Shown here piece by piece: positions 1 through 9,836 of a stretch of DNA of 64,000 nucleotides. The first letter of the stretch is position 1. Each line of letters opens with the position of its first letter. The notes under the pieces were generated by a model. The model was not told the DNA's origin, did not search any database, and saw only the letters and a program-made list of their open reading frames with translations. The position numbers were made by a program, and so were the translations under genes. The stretch comes from Amoebophrya sp. A120 (Eukaryota > Sar > Dinophyceae > Syndiniales > Amoebophryaceae), in contig CAJINV010000003.1 of assembly GCA_905178155.1 (NCBI GenBank), forward strand, positions 7,983,882 to 8,047,881, in the 5' to 3' direction.

Positions 1-325
1 TGCACTTGTACTCTATTCGTGTGGACCCCGGCTCAAAAGAGCGACCGCGCCACCGTTGCGGTTCCCGCCGCCCGCACGATCCCGGAGCGAGGAAGAGAGG
101 GACGAGGGTCGGCAGAGTGCGCGCCCGCGCTGTAAATTTTTGCGCTGAGTCGTGAGGACGAAGTTTGTGTTGAGTCGTGCCAAGGGCCACGGCAACTCGT
201 GTCTTGAGTATTCGCTAAGGTGGCGTCGCTACTGCAACCGAGCAACCGCGTGCGTTGGCAGACAGTACCCGATCGGGCCGAGCACTTCGCCCGGCACGAG
301 ACCCTCGCACGAGGAGTGGTAAAAA
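1..325. other. Upstream region without a recognised gene
   Basis: GC-rich flank ahead of the first ATG at 326. The minus-strand open frames here are short and show no recognisable motif. I see no TATA box or other promoter element. It may hold the 5' leader of the oxidoreductase or the 3' end of a gene that begins outside the window. Confidence 0.4.
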
Positions 326-3300
326 ATGGCGACCGATGACTCTGTTCGGAAGCAGCACGAGGCCTCCCTTGCCGCCAAAGCGACTGGGCGACGGAGATTC
401 GCCGACGCGGCTACGTTCGGGCAGGCCGTGATCGCGTCCCTTGGTTTTGCGGCCGGTCTTGTATTCTATCACCTTCTCCTGGGGCGACCCGGCACTGGCC
501 AGGGTGTGGGTAGAAAACAAGGGGAAGTCTACCCCAATGAACCGGCGCGCGAACCGGGATTACCTTCTCGCGACCCAGCGTTGCGAGGAGATGATAAAGC
601 GGAGCCTGGCGACGCGGGTCGCAACCTCCGGGCCAAAACGTTTCTCGACGAGCAGGGCGCTGCGGCGCCGCAGAATAAGAGCGGCTCAGCCATGCTTCGG
701 GCTCCGTTTGCATACGAGCTTCTGCTGGAGCAAATTGAGCGGAACGAAGCAGAGATCGACTGGGCCACCGGTGTGCCGGCACAGGAGCCTCCCTCCCCTG
801 CGCATTCCGTTTCCGTCTCCCCGTCCGGGCTCGTCGAGGGAGAGGCAAGCTCGTTCGCGCAAGCCGCGCCCGAGCACTTCGACGTCGTTGTGGTGGGATC
901 CGGAGGTGGACTGAAGATCGCGCACTTCGCACGCGGACTCGGGCTCAAAGTCGCAGTTATCGAAAAGGGATTTTGGACCGCGGGCTGGGACGCGCAGACT
1001 TACCGCCGCGTTGAGAAGGATCGATGGTACTACGACGTTCGAAAGTGTTATAATATGGACGGCTTCTCCCAATGCTTGCATCGGCACAGATACGTATCAA
1101 GTTCAAGGGGGAGATCCTTCATCGTTCGTACAGATCCGCATATGCTGTTCAGAGCAATAAATCAATAGCATCATATAATATTTTCAAAACAGGCTTCCTG
1201 GGCTCGGTGGTACGTGCCTGACCCGCGGCTGTCTACCTTCGAAGATGTGGATTCACCAGGCTGATGCCAGTTTGCGATGGGAGTACGCATTGCAAAAGTA
1301 GAAGTGCTGTTTTTTCTCTCGGACATTGAAGCCGAAGAAGTCTTTTCATGGCAAGTCCAAGCATGCAGCTGGCTGCTCTGGCGCTCAAGGAGGATTCAAG
1401 GAGGGTTTCATGTCCTTGCGCCACGGGACAATACGCTCTACTTTTGCATTGGATAAGACCGACCAGCGCGCGATGTTCAATGGAACAGAGAAAAATGAGC
1501 AGGACTATCCGGTGTGAGCACGGTCCACCCATTCCAGTAAGTGAGATATTGTCTTGCCCGAAGCGTGCATGAAAGTAGATCTGTAATCTTTTCGATTTTC
1601 CTGATCGAAATTCGCATCTGGTTCTTCACCTCTCAGACTCTGGCTATATGCGTGGCGGACAAATAACATGCTTAGCTTTGTTGAAAAATCCATGTAAGAA
1701 AACATGGCTAGACCTGGATTGTCACGGCTCTATCGGATGGGTAGGCCTCGCCCAAGCCGAAGCGTGGAAGCGGGGACCCTCGCACCACGGAAGTAAAGTT
1801 CGGTATATGTACTGGACAGGAAGGTGGGACTCTTGCAACAGTATAGCAGGCAACCCGTGTTTACCGACCGGAAGCGGCTGGCCGTGTTCGACCCGCACGG
1901 GCATCGTTTGAACGAGGAAGAACGCAAGGAAGGTGGTCCGAAAAATGAGGATGATCCAATGGCCCGGCCGGATAACGCCGACGAGCGCTTGCAGAGGGCA
2001 CGTGAGATCTTTGACAAGCGTTTGAACAGCTTGAGTGACGATTTGGGTAGCAACTGGACTAACTTTTTCGCGGGCGACTCCCGGCGGGAGTCGCACCTGT
2101 ACATTGGGCACGCAAAGTTCGTCGCGCCCTACGAAATGAGAGTCGTCAGCACCATGCCAACTGGCAGCGGCGTCCCGCGGAGTGTGCAGGTTTCGGGTAC
2201 TTATTTCTTTCTCGCCCCCGGCGGCCGGCCGCTTATTCCCGACATCCCCAACTTGCCCAACGTTCCGTACTTAACAAGTACCGAGGTGCTGCGCCAGGCC
2301 GCAGACAGGGCGTGGCGATGGCCGACCAACGGCAAGACGCTCATCGTCGGGTATCGCGTTGAACCGAGGCCCACTCCAAAGCCTGTACTTCGCTGCGCAC
2401 CTTCAACCACTCACATGGCATCCACTTAAGTACGTGCATTGCGCCATCGAGAGGAAAGATTTCTTTACACACTGACCTCGAAGCAAGTGGTCATATTGCT
2501 CTGCTACTAAGAAAGAAAGAATTTTTAGAACGAAAGAAAGTCCATGCTTGCTCTCTTGCAGCGTAAAAATCGGCTCCAATAGGCGGAAGCGTAAGAAGCT
2601 CACGCTAGCCACGGGACTGCAACCAGGCCAATATTTGTTTTATCGGCGTAATTTTTCAATTTACCGGTTTCTGGGGTGGGCTCCTGTTTCTTTGCGGTAC
2701 CGCTGCCAGTTACATTGCGGTGGAGCTTGCGCACGCGATCCGCATTGCACATAAAGACCCAGACTCCAAGCCCGTCTCCCTCTTTTGCCGGAGTGAAGTA
2801 CTTGGATCCATTGCAAATAAATGGGCACGGCAGCGTATGAACGAGGCGTTCTTCAGCGAGTGGCACGATATGCATCACAACATAGACAAGTACACCGGTG
2901 TGGCGTACAAACTATCACACCAAGAAGCGTTGTAGAGCGTAAAAATGGGACAAAGATTTGTGGATAGAAACATCATAATGCATTCGTAGAAAATAAGTCC
3001 GCTCTAATATTATAATCACCGTGCAAAAGAGCAGCGAACTTCGAAAGTAAATGCACGAAAGCTTTTCACCTTTTGACGTCGTTCTACTACGCTCCGGTGT
3101 GATACAAGCCAGACGCCACCGGCAGGAACGTCTTCACCCTAACGTACACGAAAAAGAACGATCCGACGAAGCGCACGTACCACGTATCTGGCGACATGCT
3201 CATCGTGGCCGCCGGTTGGTACATGAACTCGGACACGCTGGACCTGGCAAAAGGCGGCATCAAGACGCGAGGTGACCTGGCGATGGAAGCGGGCGTCACA

Positions 3301-4510
3301 AAAGCAGCAACGCTGAACGCACTGAACCAGTTTATCAAAGTCAACCCCGACACACTCGAGACCACACAGCGAGGTGTGTGGGCGCTCGGCGACATCACCG
3401 GGTTTTGGCAGTTTCGCCACGCCGTCAACGCGGAAGCGCAGTACCTAAAGGCGCACGTCATCCTGCCTCTCGCTCTCAGTTTGTGCGACAAAGCGGATGC
3501 CGAGTGCACGAGCACGGTGCAACAGCGCTCCAAAAATGCCGCTGTATCAAGCGCGCAGCCGCCTTTTGGGGATAACTCTGCAGCAGCATCGCGCAAAGAA
3601 TTTTTGAACAGCTTGCAGCAACCAAAGTGCCCGAATATGAAATTCAAAAGCAAAAGTCGTGCCGGGACGAGTGCATGAAGTTATCTTTCATTTCATTTGT
3701 ACTTAACTGCTACTATCCCACGCTCGCACTCTCTTTGCAGGCATGACGGTACTTTTATTTCCAGACTCGCACGGTGCAGCCCCAGCGCGCCACTTGCTTA
3801 CCCGAAAGACGTCATTGTTTGCACCACAGTGTAGTTTTTCTTTCTCGCCGGTCTCGTGCTGTGCAACTGGTGCAACACAGAGTCAGAACATGAAAAACTT
3901 GTCTCATCATGCAGAACTTTTGTGCGCCGGCTACGACCTGCGTTTGCCTTTTTGCTGCATACGGACCACGCAGCAAGACAATTTTCTGGGCATGCCCTGG
4001 GCCGTGTTTTCGGGCGAGGTTGCGGGGGTCGGACGCATGCCCGACGATGTAGAGGTTCCAACGGAGGACGGGACTCCGACCCGGCCCTGCGCGAGCGAAC
4101 GCTGGTTGCTGGGGTCCTCCAGGCAGGTGCAGCCCCGAACCCCCCCGGAGTGTCCCTACGTCTACGGCATCGTTGAGTATCCAAATTATCCACTGGGCGT
4201 CGCGTCCTTCGACAAACACGGCGCTTTGGTTCTCGGAGTGGAGCGGAGCTCGCGACGCATTGTCTCCGTCCTGGTCTACGGGCACGACGCCGCAGCGGTA
4301 CTACACTTGTTCCTGCCCACCATCCAGTACGGCCAAGGCTTGCTCGACACCTTCCTTGACGCCATCTACGTCCACCCGGCCCTGCCAGAGATTGTGCGTT
4401 ACGCCGCAGAGGATGCCCGCGACGAGCTGTTCAAAGATCACACTCGCGATCAGTTTTCGAATGTGGAAGAGACGATAGTAGACGAGGAAATGCACGACTG
4501 CAACGTCTGA
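326..4510 (+). CDS. Class I pyridine nucleotide-disulfide oxidoreductase, membrane-anchored, seven exons
   Basis: FAD- and NAD(P)H-dependent disulfide oxidoreductase of the lipoamide dehydrogenase/mycothione reductase/glutathione reductase superfamily. My exon model is 326-1026, 1193-1283, 1461-1511, 1824-2351, 2705-2897, 3113-3670 and 3741-4510, giving 963 residues. Residues about 33-52 form a hydrophobic anchor. The FAD-binding VVVGSGGG lies near residue 190. The redox-active pair is GGTCLTRGC followed by LPSK. The NAD(P)H-domain motif VGASYIAVE appears only once the element at 2352-2699 is removed. Later come LIVAAGWYMNSD, the FAD motif WALGDITGF, and the dimerisation domain with PWAVF and the catalytic-base region YVHPALPE. 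These blocks are in the usual family order. Exon 1/2 and exon 4/5 borders are the least certain; exons 5-7 fit GT-AG. The protein is roughly twice the family's usual length because of its N-terminal extension and several insertions. The substrate cannot be told from sequence. Confidence 0.85.
1284..1455. mobile_element. Introner-like TIR element E1 (intron of the oxidoreductase)
   Basis: The left end TACGCATTGCAAAAGTAGAA matches the reverse complement of the right end, TATCCAATGCAAAAGTAGAG, at 16 of 20 positions. Removing the element plus 5 bp keeps the reading frame between the LPSK exon and the next. The flanking 5-mers (GGGAG and AGACC) do not match, so a target duplication is not supported here. 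No ORF inside. Confidence 0.6.
2352..2699. mobile_element. Introner-like TIR element E2 (intron of the oxidoreductase)
   Basis: The left arm TATCGCGTTGAACCGAGG and the reverse complement of the right arm, TACCGCAAAGAAACAGGAG, are clearly related and both run on into GCCCAC(T/C)CC. The flanks TCGGG and CCGCT are diverged. Excision of the element plus one 5-mer gives the reading VGASYIAVE, the expected nucleotide-binding turn of the family. This is strong internal evidence for the border. Confidence 0.65.
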
Positions 4511-5486
4511 TAAACGCCGGTCTTCGCTGCAGTCGAGCTTTTTTTTCCAAAGCTTTATTTCGTGGCGAAGCCGGATCACTTTCTCCAATTTGTCTCCGGG
4601 AGGGGATGCTGAGCTGCGCGGTGCCGCACGGTTGCCGCCGCAGAAGGTTGTTTGGTAGCTGCAGGGGGATTCGACGACCATCGTGCCCCGGAAAAATCAT
4701 ATGTGATAAATTCATTGCAGAACGTGCCGTGCTAACGCTAAGCAGTGGGACTGTTTTCGTTCTTGAGTAGTACAGTGACGTCGGCGAGATTTTGCATCTC
4801 GTTTGGACTGATTTTCGCTTTAATATTTCCTGCTGCAGCACATCTCTATGCCTTCCAGTCCTCATCACTAAAGATGGTGCGTGCCGCTGGAGGATTAGGA
4901 ATAGTACTTACCATGTTTCTAGAATTATGTGTTTCTAAGCGCGGCCGGAGTGTTGCTCGACTGCCGAGTGGCAGTGGAACACGTCGGCTTACGTCGTTCT
5001 CTTATAGATGCAAATATGATAGACAACGTTGTAGTTGCAAAATTGCACATATAAAGATGATGGGCAACTTTTTTAAACAAGCGCAGCGCATTATTCACAC
5101 CGAGGAAAAAGTACAGAAGATTTGACCGGTCGAATGCTGGTCGGACCCGCGTTCATCAATCTCGCATTCAGGTGGCACCGAAGCAGAGAAGACGAGCGTG
5201 GACAGATGTCTTAAGCCACAAAATTCTGTAAGTAGTGATAGACTTGAGTGAGCTGTCGTTGCGCTGCGAAGAGGAAAACGCAGAATGTAGACAGATCACA
5301 AATGCAAACAGAAGGCCCGTCCTCCTCAAAATCAAATACGCGGCCTACGCTCCTAGGAAAGCAGTAAAAGCGGTTTTGCAAAAGCAGCGCGACCCTCCAT
5401 GGCGAGGCCTGATCAGCGAGCGAACATTTTTTCGTAGACCACTAGAAATCTTATATCCCTCATCTCAGCAGCAGTGGTGCGCGGTC
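4511..5486. other. Gap without a supported gene
   Basis: An open frame at 4745-5125 begins with GTG, has no upstream ATG, and shows a hydrophobic stretch but no known domain. I do not call it. The open frame upstream of 5487 (from 5235) is basic and looks like 5' leader. Nothing else is seen. Confidence 0.4.
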
Positions 5487-7612
5487 ATGGCTCAGCCAGC
5501 GGATAGTACGGCCGACGCGCTGATTTCTTTCGGGAATTTGGACGCGGTCGTGAAGAACATTATGGGAAAGTTCGCGGCACTGGAAAGTGTGGTGGAGAAG
5601 GTCCAGGTGCAGCAGAAGGACCAGGGCCGGCGTCTGGACCGGGAGTGCGTCCTATCTCACAGAAAAACGCTAACAGGGCATATAGTTATTGGTAATGCAA
5701 AAAAAACTTCTACACTCGATAAGCGATAGATACTTGCGTGAAAAAATCTGTCTTTTACAATCTAAGCGCCACGCTTGGGGCCTGCCCATGACCACAGACT
5801 TTTCTTTTGCTTGTGCCTTACATTGCTAGCTTTCTCGGGGATACGTCCAGGAGCGAAAGCAGTTAGAGAAGCGGGTCACGGCCGTGGAGCAGCACGGTCA
5901 GCAGTTGACCGCCGTATCCGAGCACCGACACCGCGACCTGGAGCGGCTGACGCAGGAGATGCGCACCTGGAACGAGCAGCGGCAGGAGCTCGCCCGGAAG
6001 GTGGACTTCTTGGAAAAGGAAATGCTGCTGCTCGGGAATCTGGTCGAATCCACGCGAACGCAGATGCGGGAAAAGGCCGGACTGGGGGAGTTCGCGATGC
6101 TGGAGTCGAAGCTGGGGACGCTGAGCAGCAAGGAGGATCTGCAGCAGGTGCAAAAAACGCTGACGCAATTTACGCGGGTGGAGCAGACGGAGCGGTTGGC
6201 GGGGCTGATCAAGCTGGCCGAGGAGCGCGCCGACGAGGCGGCAAGTCGGGCCTACGTGGGAACGCAGATCGCGGCGGCGCGCGACGATCTCGTCCAAGGG
6301 CTGCTCGAAACCGGGTACGCCGGGAAACGCGAAACGGAAGACGCTCTGAGCCAGCTTCAGAAGAACCACACCGACTTGGAGCGAAATCTCGACCGGTTCG
6401 AGCAGTTCCAGCAGGAGGAGCTGAAGGCCCTGCGCGAGGGCGCGACCGACTTCCGGGAGTTTTGCGTGCAGGAGATCGAGGCGCGGGCGCGGCTCACGGA
6501 ACTTCAGGGACTGGAGCAGCTCGTGGAGGATTGCTACTTCCGGAAAGCCGAGTTTGAGGCTTTCCGGGGCAAGGTGCTGCAGGACGCTCGTGAGGCCCGG
6601 GACGCGGAGCGGAAGACCGAAATGCGCATGGAGCAGCACGCGGGCAGTTTGCAGGCACTGCAGGCCGCGTTGCAGCTGAAAGCCAGCGAGAAGAATTTGG
6701 CGGCGCTCCAGGCCCTGGTAGAAACGGAGTGTCTGCAGGGGCTGCAGCGGAAATTTGAAGAGAGTTTCGGCAGGGTGCAGCAAACCGTGGACTTCTTCAC
6801 CGACAAGATCGAGCACTATCTGAACACCGAGGCCGAGCGGGTGTATGCATTGCAAAAATGTCTGGGTCTGGAAACCTCTCATGCTGAATGGCCATGATGG
6901 ATTGTGCCTTTTTGTGCAGTGCACCATGACAAAGCTTTCAAACGCTCTGTCATGCGCAGGACGCATTACTTTTGCATGACGAAAGTGTGGCGCTTTATTT
7001 GCTGCTCATGCAATACTAATACAGGTTTTTCTTTTTTGGGACTGCGGAACACGCAATACAGGTCCAACCTTTCCAGACCCAGACATATTTGCATTTGATA
7101 GGGTGCTGGGGTACCGGATTTACGACCCGCAGATTGACGCGCTGAACCACACCCTCGCGCAGAAGGCTAACATCGACGACCTTTCGCTGGTCCGTTCCAC
7201 GAAAACGGATTTTGAGGACTTTCAGCAGCTCGTGGACCGGGCGGAGATGCTGCATCGCCAGCTGGAGTACGTGGCAATTACGACGTTCGGTTTGTCGAAA
7301 CTGACACTGGCGCCGGAGGCGACGCTGGGTGTTGGCGGTGCCAGCGCGAAGCCGGCCGGGCTGGATCACAGCCGGGCTCTGGCGCAACAGAAGACCCAGA
7401 TTCTGATGCAGGCGGAGGCGCTTTGGCACTGGATCGTGCACGACAAGCCGCCGAGTGCGCTAGACAAACTCGTGCGAAAAACCCGAAGCCGCACCACCGC
7501 GGTCGGTCGCGCGCCAACGCGACCGACTACCAAACTGTCAGCGGTCGGGCCGCGCGGTTCGACAATTCTGCATACCGGAGGACCCTCGACGGTGAAAAAA
7601 TGCGCGGGATAA
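5487..7612 (+). CDS. Coiled-coil protein, three exons split by two introner elements
   Basis: Exons 5487-5652, 5849-6843 and 7106-7612 join to 555 residues. I chose the ATG at 5487 because an acidic, helix-rich sequence starts there (MAQPADSTADAL). Nearly the whole protein from residue about 20 to 480 is predicted coiled coil by eye, rich in Glu, Gln, Leu and Arg with heptad spacing. Repeated blocks read like KxxLExxxxxLxxLSSKEDLQQ. The C-terminal 90 residues are basic and low in complexity. I do not recognise a family; a cytoskeletal or flagellar scaffold is only a guess. Both introns are TIR elements with perfect 5-bp duplications. Excising them exactly joins REC-VQERKQ and AER-VLGYRI in frame, which supports this exon model. 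Confidence 0.75.
5653..5843. mobile_element. Introner-like TIR element E3, TSD CGTCC
   Basis: The left end TATCTCACAGAAA matches the reverse complement of the right end, TATCCCCGAGAAA, at 10 of 13 positions; GCTA follows in both arms. It is flanked by perfect direct repeats CGTCC at 5648-5652 and 5844-5848. Removing the element and one repeat keeps the frame. Sliding the border across the repeat can give GT at the start but never AG at the end. Confidence 0.8.
6844..7100. mobile_element. Introner-like TIR element E4, TSD GGGTG
   Basis: This is the clearest element. The arms match at 27 of 31 positions (left end TATGCATTGCAAAAATGTCT; right end reverse complement TATCAAATGCAAATATGTCT, then 11 identical bases). 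It is flanked by perfect GGGTG at 6839-6843 and 7101-7105. Exact excision joins GAG CGG GTG CTG GGG in frame. No border position gives both GT and AG; GG-AG or GT-GG are the closest. Interior is 257 bp without an ORF. Confidence 0.9.
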
Positions 7613-8165
7613 GAAGCAATAGGAATGCGGGCGTGGAGAGCTAGGTTGTAGAACCGCACTAATAATACAGTAGAAGTGTATATAAGAGTGAATGTTGAAT
7701 GAGCTGCATGCCGCGCTCCGCCAGCGTCGGCCAACATGTTGGTTTGGTTCGATTCTAAATCATGCGAGTGAGCGAGTAAGTAGAGCCATTTGTTTCGTTT
7801 GCATGCTGATGTTGTCATAGTCATGGAGTGCCAAAAGTTTGGTTAATTACATAGTGGCGCCGAGGATTTCTGCATGAAACATTGCTGCAAGTATCCGTTG
7901 GAAAGACTCAAGAGGTAGCTCTCATACACTGAATGTCCACCACCAGCACTAAATCCTTCGATGGCGTTGTTGCGGAGATCTGTTGGGTTTTTTGTGTTCA
8001 GTTGTATTCCTTGCGCTAGTGGACTTGCCGGAAGTGTGTCGTTGGCGAATCGATTTTGCTGGACGCAAAAAGTTTTTCGAAATGTTTATTAAGCGCGATC
8101 GTACTAGTCGTACTCGTACTCGTATCAGTTTCAGTAGCGAATCGTGAGGCTCAGTCGCATCGGCT
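7613..8165. other. Gap between coiled-coil and kinase genes
   Basis: No coding region supported. It holds a short tandem of CGTACT-like units at about 8098-8125 (CGTACTCGTACTCGTATCAG). The same words occur in the arms of element E7 at 53.3 kb, so this could be an element remnant or chance. Confidence 0.35.
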
Positions 8166-9125
8166 ATGCAGATTCTCGAATGGCAGGATACACTGGGCCA
8201 GGGTGCTTTTGCAACTGTACGGCGTGCGATCGTCCGATTGCAATGCACCGACGCGACGCAGAGCAGTGTCGTTGCGGCCGTCAAGAGCATTTCTACGAAA
8301 TCGAAATCCACAACACCACGGGCCACACTTGGAGGGGTCCGCGAGGGCTCTCACCACGGAACGCGGCGCGAAATGCAAATTTTGGAGCAACTGCAGCACC
8401 CCTTCCTGCCCGTTCTGCTCGGCAGTGTGGCGAGGTCCGACGCCTTCCACTTGGCGTTCGCATACCCGCGCGAAATGTGCGACCTCGGCACGGTTCTCGA
8501 GATGCGCGGCGGCCGGGGTCTGCCCAGCGCGCGGGCGGTGGCCTGGTGCGGCCTGCAGGTAGCGGAGGCGCTGCACTACGTGCACTCCAAGCAGATCGTG
8601 CACCGGGATCTGAAGCCGGAAAACGTATTGCTGTCGCCGCTCGGCTACCTTCAAGTCATCGATTTCGGCGCGGCGAAACCGCTGGATGCGTGCTCGGGGC
8701 GAACCTATACCGTTTGCGGGTCGCCGGCCTACCTCGCGCCGGAGGTCCTACAGGAGCGGGGGCACGGTCTGCCCGTCGACTTGTGGCAATTAGGCGTGCT
8801 TCTGGCCGAGCTGTGGACCGGCAAGCCGCCGTTCGCTGGCGAAAGTCTGTACGAAGATATCCTGGAAGGCGCATTTTCAAGCGCATTTGCGGGGTTTTTG
8901 CGAAGTCACACCGAAGAAAGACACTCGAGACCACAAGACAGTCCGGTCGGGGAACAGCAGGATTTATCGGTCCTTGTCACGCGCATTCTCCTTCGGCGGA
9001 ATCCTCGCGACCGCCCGCTTGCCCAGAACGTGATTGCCCACAAAGTGTTTCAAGATTTCGACCTCGCGGCCATGAAGGAATTTCGGGGAGCATGCCCATT
9101 CCGACTGGAGGAGCTTGCCACGTAG
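8166..9125 (+). CDS. Serine/threonine protein kinase, single exon
   Basis: A compact 319-residue kinase with almost nothing outside the catalytic domain. All key residues are present: Gly-rich loop GQGAFATV (residues 11-18), ATP-binding Lys40 in AAVK, helix-C Glu69 in RREMQIL, catalytic loop HRDLKPEN (146-153, Asp148), metal-binding DFG (166-168), and activation-segment end GSPAYLAPE. The loop Thr before CGSPAYLAPE and the general look resemble the AGC group (PKA/PKG/PDK1-like), but no C-terminal AGC tail is visible, so the group is uncertain. The ATG at 8166 lies nine residues before the Gly loop; no better start is in frame. It has no intron, unlike its neighbours. Confidence 0.9.
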   Translation: MQILEWQDTLGQGAFATVRRAIVRLQCTDATQSSVVAAVKSISTKSKSTTPRATLGGVREGSHHGTRREMQILEQLQHPFLPVLLGSVARSDAFHLAFAYPREMCDLGTVLEMRGGRGLPSARAVAWCGLQVAEALHYVHSKQIVHRDLKPENVLLSPLGYLQVIDFGAAKPLDACSGRTYTVCGSPAYLAPEVLQERGHGLPVDLWQLGVLLAELWTGKPPFAGESLYEDILEGAFSSAFAGFLRSHTEERHSRPQDSPVGEQQDLSVLVTRILLRRNPRDRPLAQNVIAHKVFQDFDLAAMKEFRGACPFRLEELAT

Positions 9126-9836
9126 GGAATCTGGAGCAGGACGACGGACGCTTTTGCCGGCGGAGAAAAAAATGGCGCTGTGCTGGTAGCTTTTTCGCTT
9201 GTTCGTACAGGACACAACTGGTGCTGCGCTGTCCCCGCGTTGAAAAGGCTTTCGGAAATGCAAATGGAAGCAAGGCTGCGGCTCTGTTATTTGCCTTTCG
9301 TATTCTAGAAGAAGCAGGAGTAAGCCGTGCGACAATTCAGCAAGTCCAGCTAATTTTCTGTTTAGTACTCCTCGGAGTTACAGTAATGCAGGCTCCCGGG
9401 CCTTGCCTTTGTGTTCTTCTCTGCATATGGATATGCAAGTGGTAAGCCAAGCCTTATCTTGGTCGCGTCGCAAAAATAAATGGCGAGAAGAAAAGGGGAA
9501 CAAGGAGGAAATTCAAATCTGTTGCAAACGCAAATGTGCCACCCATGATTCACTTTCAGCTGTTAAGCTCTCCTGCTGTGAGCCGTCAAAGATTGGCGCA
9601 CCGAAAGCAGTGTATGTCGTGGAGCCAGATGATCAACGATTTGTACGATGATGTTGATCTACTCTTTCATTGTAATAAGCAGCGCCACTTCCTTTTCGTG
9701 CTTAGACGTCCTCGTGGATAGTATCTTTCTATTAGTAACCTTCCGACGATGAAATAAGCCATCGCAGTAGCGTTGAGCGAATGCTTTTTCTTGGAAAAAA
9801 GAGGTAGTCATATTGGAGAAAGGAAGAAACACGGAA
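9126..9836. other. Gap between kinase and Zwilch-like genes
   Basis: About 710 bp, AT-richer than the genes. Short open frames only, none with recognisable motifs. I see nothing supportable here. Confidence 0.4.

Noticed and set aside
2895-3101. 8-bp direct repeat CCGGTGTG at 2895-2902 and 3094-3101, near an oxidoreductase intron
   Set aside because: Joining at the repeat puts the next exon in the wrong frame and loses the LIVAAGWYMNSD block; the GT-AG intron 2898-3112 keeps it. No inverted arms were seen.
4745-5125. Open frame with a signal-like hydrophobic stretch
   Set aside because: Starts with GTG, no ATG until well inside, no recognisable domain, composition like spacer.
5863-6966. 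Long minus-strand open frame (367 residues) opposite the coiled-coil gene
   Set aside because: It is Leu/Arg/His-rich in the way expected of the antisense of Glu/Gln/Leu coiled-coil coding sequence; no motif.
8144-9445. 433-residue + strand frame overlapping the kinase
   Set aside because: Arg/Gly/Ala-rich shadow of the kinase frame, which carries every catalytic motif.
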